From NCBI GenBank assembly GCA_037176845.1, contig JAYKXP010000049.1, positions 186,001 through 250,000 of the forward strand: a DNA stretch of 64,000 bases, read 5' to 3'. Source of the stretch: Paramarasmius palmivorus (Eukaryota > Basidiomycota > Agaricomycetes > Agaricales > Marasmiaceae). A program made the position numbers and the translations under genes. Positions 57,311 through 64,000 of this stretch are shown piece by piece. Under the pieces are notes generated by a model, which saw nothing but the letters and a program-made list of their open reading frames with translations, had not been told where the DNA came from and ran no database searches. Positions within the stretch are counted from its first letter, which is position 1. Each line of letters opens with the position of its first letter.

Positions 57311-58929
57311 TTCTACTTGGTCTTTTCCTTGCCCCACAATGCCCGACGAATTGTCGCTTCACGTTCTTGAGTGCGTTTGCTGAACAGCAAAGCGATCTCG
57401 TGACGCCAGGTGTACGACATCATGTACATACCCAGGCGCTCCTGGTAGTACTGGAGGCGGTGTAAGTAAAGGCCCGATGCAACACGGAAAGAGCATGGTA
57501 CATACCTTGTAGTCGGAGTATTTCTTTGCGGAGATTCTCTCAGTCAGAACCATGGACCCCATCAACATAAAGAGATATGTCAAGGGGGCAGGAATAGCCC
57601 AGAACACAATGGGATCAGTCGGAGGATAAGTCTGAAAGACAGCATGAGCGGTGATCGACTATTCACAGTAAACGCCCATACTTTGCTCGGGAAGATGAAT
57701 CCCTGGAACCAAGGTGCGGCCAGGAAAGGGAAGAACGAGATGGCCCACTGGAAAAGACATCAGCAACAAGGCAGATAATCATAACAGAAAGAAGTCTGAC
57801 CCAGAATTCCTGCTCACACCAAAAGTTGGGGTGACGGACCCATGCGAACATTCCTCGAGTAATGAAACCACGCTGAGCATCCGCAGGAGTCCAGTTGAAC
57901 TTGGCAAAGAACCATTGCTTGGAAGGTGTGTAACTGGAATGATAAAGTTAGCGCGGTTAGACTTATGGGCTGCAACACCTACTAAGCTGACTTGCGGTTT
58001 GTTAAGACGCTCTTTTTGTATAGTTGGAATGACCATTGCTGGTTATCAGCGATAAACTGCATCAGCAAGATACCGAGACTCATCGCGTCCAATACCTGTG
58101 TAACTCATGACGTTAATGATAGTAGCGCGCTCATCGGAGAAAAACTTGCGATGTCGGTGATGAGGATTTCATCATGTGGTTGAGCGATGACGGAGATTGC
58201 GGCGGGCAAGCCGAGCCCGAGAAGGAGTACATTGCGGAAGACTGTAACGTTCGAGTTAGTGAGCGAACTGTGGTGTACTTGCAAAGGTACGCACCGGTGA
58301 AAACGAGATTGAATATTTGGAAAGCCCAGCTAGGCATTGAGTTACGAACAACCTGCCATCTATAGTCTTCGGCGCCGCTGATACGTCAAGTCAGACTTCC
58401 GGATGTACTTGAAGGAAAGTCTAGCATAACTAACCTCTTGTATAGTCCTTTGCGACAGGCGTTGTGGAATTGTCTGACGGAGAAGTTAGCTAGTCTGAGG
58501 AATGGTAGCAAACCCTCGTCGACAAACCTAATGGACCATGCACCAACCAAACCAACGATAATCAAGGCACGAAGACTGAAGTCCTTCGTAGGATCAATTC
58601 CATAGCGTTCAATCGACTGCTTCGTGACCTCCTCCGGCACGTATGGCATTAAGATCCATTTCTGCTCGTTAGGCCACCAGGGAAGTAGCGTGAAGTAGAT
58701 TGTGTAGATTGACGGAAGGAACGGCCACAAACGATCCAACTAGGAAACTTGAAAGTCAGCACAAGCACAAGAATAGACAACTTTAAGGAAAACGCACATG
58801 AGAGGCATTGCCGGTGACAACACTGGCAACGTAGGTCGAAGTCGTCGCAAGTACGAAGACCTGAGCAGGATAGTGCAACCAGGGTGGCAGCTCTGCCATT
58901 AGCGTTGACCACTGTGACGCGAGAGACAT
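57311..58929 (-). CDS. DUF1295 / steroid-reductase-like membrane protein
   Basis: A multi-exon gene starting MSLASQWSTLMAELPPWL (58929) and ending at 57311. Exon 1 is 58929-58798 and exon 2 begins at 58739. Family landmarks are RLWPFLPSIYTIYF, GAEDYRWQVVR, MQFIADNQQWSFQ, GFITRGMFAWVRHPNFWCEQ and ISAKKYSDYKYYQE. These fit the DUF1295 family of multi-spanning proteins related to 3-oxo-5-alpha-steroid 4-dehydrogenases, where the RHPN(F/Y) motif lies near the cofactor site. The substrate is unknown. Between WSIR and LANFSVRQ (about 58533-58500) lies a 33-base stretch that could be a very short intron or an 11-residue insertion. Confidence 0.8.
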
Positions 58930-60375
58930 ATCGATGGATGAAGTGGAACGGGCGCTGAGTATCTCCAAGCTGCGGAGGTGTTAAGTTATAGCGCAGAGCT
59001 CCAAGTAATCAGTCAGAGGTGCTGATTGAGTTTCCCAACTCGTCGTTCTTTAGGGGGGTCTTTGTTTTTCGGATAAGTGGATTCATGGAGGATCAAAACA
59101 TGGATCTATCGCATCCCATTTACGAAACGAACTATTCAGCGTGACCGCGAAACCAGCCCTTGGTTCAAGTGTCGTAAGATTGTGGGTTTCGCGGCTTCTC
59201 ATGGCGGTTCGTTTGGTTCATTTGGTCTTGTCGTCGCACAAATTCTTTGAAGGAGTTGTTTTCTCTTGTATCATTGATTGTCGAGGAGCCGAGCTAGAGA
59301 GCGCTTAGCTTAGCAGCAGTGACGACGGTCTTGAATCAGAATTCCGGAATATGATTTTCAGCGCTAGCACAGTTTTACCATACTCTAGTCATTTCGACGT
59401 GCTTGCACCTCAATTATAGACTATGGGTATCACCAGATGCGGACCCTTGGGGTAAAGCGTCCGAGGTGAACGGATTGGATAGATGACACATCTTCGGGCT
59501 TGATGAATCAGAAGTCCGGAAAGACACCTACAAGGAACAACATGTCTTTATCAGCTACCCAGCGACGGAGGTTTCTGTGACAAAAGGGCTAGATCTGCTC
59601 TTTCGAGCGAAAGGGGAGAGATGAATGCTGTAACAATGAATGGAGGTGATTCTGCGCCTGCATCAAGCTGCATCAACGTGTTCATTTGAGAGTATTCAAG
59701 GGCGGTGAGGTAATGAATTTGATTGATCGTTTCGAAGCAGACGCCGCCCGCAAGTAAAGATACAGTATTGGGACCTATTGAAACCTGAGCGTTTTAGCGC
59801 GAGAGACTTGTGGAGACTGTACTGCAAGATCATGACCCTGGACTCGGTAAGACTTAGTGTGATAGAGCGCGAATGGATCGGGTATCGCAGGCCTTGATCA
59901 CAGCCTTGCTCGAGCATGGCTAATTTGCGGCCAAGACAGGGTTGAAAAGCGTAGCATGGTGCAGTTTGGAGTAACGTAGTGTCCCGCAGCGACGGCTTTG
60001 TTCCTGGGCATTTCTGGAAGTTGAAAATGACTAGGATACGTTGTATAGGCCCGACTTGGGCCGTGAAGATCGCAAGTTTGAATCAACACACACCGAATAC
60101 CAAAACCAATACCCATCCGTTCTTGACCCTTCCTCAGCACCTGCTCGAAGGAGACTGGTCATCTCCATATTCCTTTAGGTGTAGCTTGACTTTGGTAATC
60201 TCGTACCAGAATCATGAACCCAGTCGTTAGAGGTTTGAGTCAAGTTCAGATTGTCACACACCCGAGTCACGCACACGTAGCGCTGGCTACACAAAATTGG
60301 GCGCTAATATTAAAGAATTGATGATTTCGTTGTCTACTTCATTCGATACAACTACAAGTCACTTGTATGCAAACA
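58930..60375. other. Long intergenic region
   Basis: About 1.45 kb. Only frames below 85 codons without motifs occur. It separates the housekeeping-type genes from the terpenoid pair. Confidence 0.45.
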
Positions 60376-62467
60376 CTAGACAGATTCGAGTATAAGAGCC
60401 CGAGCTGCCTCAGAACGAGGTTCAATGACGCATTCGAAAGGTATTGGACGGCTGTACGAATCGACTAAGTCCCAAAGCAAGTACTAGGCAGGAGAACGAC
60501 GTACCTGATGAGCTCACGCGTATAGAGGTCACCATCAGTACCAAAGACTTGTCCTTCCTTCTTGCGGATGTCGAACGTTGCAAGTAGAAGAGCGACAGTA
60601 ATCCAGATTGAATCAGTCGCCATTGATTTACCTGGGCAGGCGCGTCTTCCATAACCTGATAGTATCGCACTGAGGGCTCGATCATCGCAGCAAAAATGGT
60701 AATGCTCACCAAATGCGACATCAGTATCGGGCATGAGATGGTTCAAAGTACCGTCCACGTTTAAGAAACGTTCAGGAATGAACTTGTCCGTTGCAGGTCC
60801 ATAAAGGGCTTCGTCGCGCAGAATAGCCCAGGTATTTCCAATGACAATTGAACCTTTTGGGATCATCCAACCATTGTATACGTCGTCTTGAGAGGTAGCG
60901 TGTGGGCTTCCCAAGGGACCAACAGGATTCCAACGAGTGAGTTCCTTCACGAGAGCTTCCACATACGGAATTCTCTCGCGATCTGCAAATGTTGGCAGGC
61001 GTTTACCTCCTGTGACAGCGTCGACTGCAGCTTGGCCCTTGCGAAGCATCTCCGGGTTCATCGACATCACGAGGAAGAACGATAGAAGCGAGGAAACTGT
61101 AGTGTCACTACCCGCAGCGAACATGGTCCCTATGTCGGAATCATATCAGATTGAGTTCTCGTTCGTGAGCAATGAGACTACCTAGGATGTCTGCGAGACG
61201 AGCCATGTCATCGGGGGTTTCACCTTTATCTCGGAGGTCTGCAAGTGAGCGGGAACCGACTGAGGGTCTGTATGTTCCGTCTTCCTGTTCAATGATTTAG
61301 ACGCGGCTTCGCTCAAATGGTATTTCGAGGCCTACCACCGTCTGTTTCAACCATTCGAATGGCAGATCGCGGAGATCATAGCTGAGCTTCTTCCATTCTT
61401 CGGTCTTCTTTTTGATGCTTGGAAGTTTCTTCAAGATGGGAAGCATGCTGACTATAGATGACATTAGGAATGATAATCAGATAACTGAGAGAGAACAAAC
61501 CAAGGAACAATCCTGGGTTGAAGGCGTCGGAAATGTCCTTAATGACATGTTCTGCCCGATTAATGTTGGGGTCGTTTTCGGGAAGAACGTCCATCCCATA
61601 TGTCGTTGAGAGGATAAGGTCGCCGGCCATGCTGCCTCAAGGTCAACAAAGTCGAATATGGTCATCTATGGTCCAACTTACTGTCTGAGTAGTTTGTCGA
61701 ACTGCTCTGGAACTTCAAGAAGGCGCTTGAGGAGCTTGCGACTAGCCAATTCTTCCTCGGGACGAAGGAGAGAACGATTGCCTTCCATTTCTTGACGGAA
61801 AAGCTTGCGGCCCGCTGTTAGATTTACGTGAGTGACCATCGAACACTCGCGGATGGATAAACGCACCTTTCCAAGTCTCGTCATTATACTGGCTCATCGG
61901 GAATGGCCATTCGAAAGACACACTAACAAGACATCAGCGCCTATCAGGATATCCCAATGATGTATAACGCACAGTTTAATCAGAGGTAGGATGGGCCTTA
62001 GAATATGTTAGTACTCATGTGCACGTGAAACGCATTAAGTGCCTCAACTTGTTGGAGTAGACCGTTCCACGTTTCACGAACAGCTCCTGCGTGGCTTTAA
62101 GTGAATTTGCCACTATCTATTAATCCGCATTAGAGCGCCAGTTTGCAACATGAATTCGATCACTGACCACAACGGTCCCAAAGTACTTGAGGCATATGAT
62201 GTCGGAGCCTGTATCCGTAGCGATGAGAAGAGACACGGGGCTCAGAAAAGAAGACACACCATAGTATTGACTGATTTCCTTGAACTGGACCCATAACTGA
62301 CGTGAAGGACTGGTGTTGAAGATATTTCCAAGTAGCGGTATACCTCTGGGACCAGGAGGCAAGGGAGTGCGTGAATCCTTGATGACCTTGTAGATCGTTG
62401 CTGTTACCAGCAGACCTGCAAGAATCGTCCATCCATTGACATTAGGATTATCCATGAGAGATTCCAT
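60376..62467 (-). CDS. Cytochrome P450 monooxygenase
   Basis: A multi-exon gene on the minus strand, starting MESLMDNPNVNGWTILAG and ending near 60376. An N-terminal membrane helix is followed by the Pro hinge LPPGPRGIPLLGN. The oxygen-binding I-helix reads FAAGSDTTVSS, the K-helix ExxR is KELTR, PERFL follows, and the haem loop is FG...YGRRACPGKS with the Cys ligand, split by an intron. A GTGAGC donor at about 60525 joins GDLYT to DSYSRPIPFEC, giving a normal C-terminus. It resembles fungal P450s acting on secondary metabolites. It is divergent from the terpene synthase, so oxidation of its product is a reasonable inference. Confidence 0.88.
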
Positions 62468-62793
62468 TTAGTTGTTACTGCGAAGCCTAGAGTAGAGCTT
62501 GAAGGATGGCGTTTTTGTGGAAAGCACGAAGGAAAGGTCCAAGGTTCTGACCAATTTGTAAGGTGCATATTGAATCGCGGCAATAGGCCGAGATCCATGG
62601 CTGTTCTTCGACTTTGCATGGAAGTGTATTGCTCTGATGCTCCATACTTAGTACGAGACAAAATGAGGTCACCTCCGCTCGCCGTGGCCAATTTCAATGA
62701 TGGATCTCGGGGTTCAAAAGGTGAGACGGAAGGAGTTGTAAGATGGATTGGCGCCCAAGCGGCCCAACAGCGGGATTTTCATTTTCAACTCCG

Positions 62794-62809
62794 CTCGGGT
62801 CCGCCCGAG
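62794..62809. promoter_or_regulatory. Palindromic CTCGGG-CCCGAG element in the divergent promoter
   Basis: CTCGGGTCCGCCCGAG has perfect 6-base inverted arms. Its right half, TCCGCCCGAG, recurs exactly at 62884-62893. Both lie in the 604-bp spacer between the P450 and terpene synthase starts. CGG/CCG palindromes are typical targets of fungal Zn2Cys6 regulators. Confidence 0.45.
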
Positions 62810-63071
62810 TTGCGCCGGTTCGTTTCTTCCTTCCAGCCAGTTCACAGCAAACGAACCCTTCACGTTATGGCTTTTCTTGGCTGTCCGCCCGAGCTCACAG
62901 AAGCACTCAGAGGTCAATGTGTATCACTTACTTGTCTCTGATGAGACGACGGATTGTCAATGATTTGCTGTAATGGAAAATTTTCGATATACCCAGCTGT
63001 TATCGTTCTGGCACCTGAACCCCACTTTCTTCTGCATTTGACTCTTCGCAACTTTGAGCTCAAGTTCGACC

Positions 63072-64000
63072 ATGACTCTTCAAGTTCCTCCTCTCGATGA
63101 CAACTTCCCGCCCATCAAGTTTCACGATCATGCAGACGAAATAGCAGAAGCCTGCAACAAGTATATCCTTGAACATTGGCCTTTTCGCGATGAAAATGAC
63201 CGCCAGAACTTCTTGAAGATTCGTGTCAGCTATCTGGCATCTACAGGTAGAGTTCATTGAGGCATTCATTTTAAACATGAGCTAATTGATCTTTCGGATT
63301 CAGTGACTCCATTTACGAAGTCGATCCCAAAGACCACGTTGTTCTGTATCTTTGTATCGTTCTTTACATTGCTAGACGACTTCATTGACCGCGGGGAGGT
63401 CGATGTAACCAACAAAGGACCCGCGCTTCTGGCACTTCTGCCACCCCCATACGACCACCAGGGGGAGTTGCCGGTATGATTCCTCTCCAATAATCGATGT
63501 CACTATCTCACAGTATACTACAGGGGAAGAAAGGCGTAGACCTCTCATACATGCTGCAAGATATGTGGGCTCAGCTGCGACGTTTAAGTTCTCGCGAAGA
63601 GTATGAGACTGTTAGCAAGGGTATACAGTTCTTTTTCAAGTGAGGTCTATCTTATTGAGGTCAACTTTGCACTCATGCTAGAATAGGGCCCAGAAGAACC
63701 CTACTATCACTTCAGTAGACGAATACCTTGAAGCACGGCGCATCCAAATAGGTTGCACCTTGATTTTCCCCCTTATGCGTGTTGCGATGGAGGTACGGCC
63801 AACTGCAGAGGAGATGGACAGCCCCCTCATCACTGAGCCCGAGGTTCTGGCAGGAAGTATGTGAATTAGATCGTGCTTGGGATCAACTTGCTAAACCCTC
63901 TTCTTGCTAGAGGCTGCTGTTCTCCTTAATGGTAAGCCCGCCTCGCGTCATACCACGTTTCATCTTCTGATCTTCTTCCCCAGACATCTGCTCATGGGAG
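63072..64000 (+). CDS. Terpene synthase (class I), truncated by window end
   Basis: Six exons are visible: 63072-63246, 63304-63473, 63524-63639, 63687-63856, 63911-63931 and 63984 to the edge. The spliced protein starts MTLQVPPLDDNFPP. It has the first metal motif as FFTLLDDFID (DDxxD), then LSYMLQDMWAQLRRLSS, and reaches the second motif as LLNDICSWE (start of NDxxSxxxE) exactly at the edge. This fits a basidiomycete sesquiterpene-synthase-like enzyme that ionises farnesyl diphosphate. The product cannot be predicted. The rest of the gene lies outside the window. Confidence 0.85.

Overview
This window is nuclear DNA of a filamentous basidiomycete, most likely an agaricomycete. Almost every recognisable gene is cut by many introns of about 50-60 bases with GT(A/G)NG donors and (C/T)AG acceptors. 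The content fits that lineage: a class I hydrophobin, F-box/LRR proteins, a HET-like protein, small secreted proteins, ergosterol enzymes and a terpene synthase with a P450. No bacterial operons, CRISPR arrays or intact transposons were seen. Exon joins below were made by hand from splice consensus, frame continuity and protein-family resemblance; no search or RNA evidence was available.

Layout. 0-3 kb holds diverged tandem repeats and gene debris. 4-11 kb holds an acidic three-repeat protein, a three-finger C2H2 (Iec1/YY1-like) protein and a long disordered nuclear-type protein. 13-24 kb is rich in secreted, low-complexity proteins: a hydrophobin with a long Pro/Ser/Thr repeat domain, a duplicated pair of small secreted proteins (a 1.26-kb segment present twice) and a histidine-rich protein built from eight near-identical exons. 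A HET-like gene and an AIG2/GGCT-like gene lie among them. 24-31 kb holds C-4 methylsterol oxidase (Erg25), an AzgA purine permease, a FabG-like reductase and an intron-containing tRNA-Glu(CTC). 32-41 kb holds three F-box proteins, two of them tandem paralogues with almost identical exon lengths, a GPI-type cupredoxin and the complex III assembly chaperone Cbp3. 41-59 kb holds a questin-oxidase-like protein, an atypical SDR, a degenerate geranylgeranyl-diphosphate-synthase-like protein, a DUF676 lipase, a glycerophosphodiesterase, delta-14 sterol reductase (Erg24), a small zinc-ribbon protein, a nucleotidyltransferase-like protein, an unassigned protein, a penta-EF-hand protein and a DUF1295 membrane reductase. 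60-64 kb ends with a P450 and a terpene synthase, transcribed divergently from a 604-bp spacer and cut by the window edge.

How genes may work together. Erg25 and Erg24 belong to the same sterol pathway but are not adjacent. The terpene synthase and P450 form the core of a possible terpenoid pathway that continues beyond the right edge; the GGPPS-like gene 16 kb away could be related, but housekeeping genes lie between. The hydrophobin, small secreted proteins, histidine-rich protein and cupredoxin all point to the cell surface.

The best candidates for undescribed biology are the histidine-rich exon-repeat gene (22306-23714), the repeat-extended hydrophobin (13066-14678) and the GGPPS-like protein with altered aspartate motifs (45785-47027).
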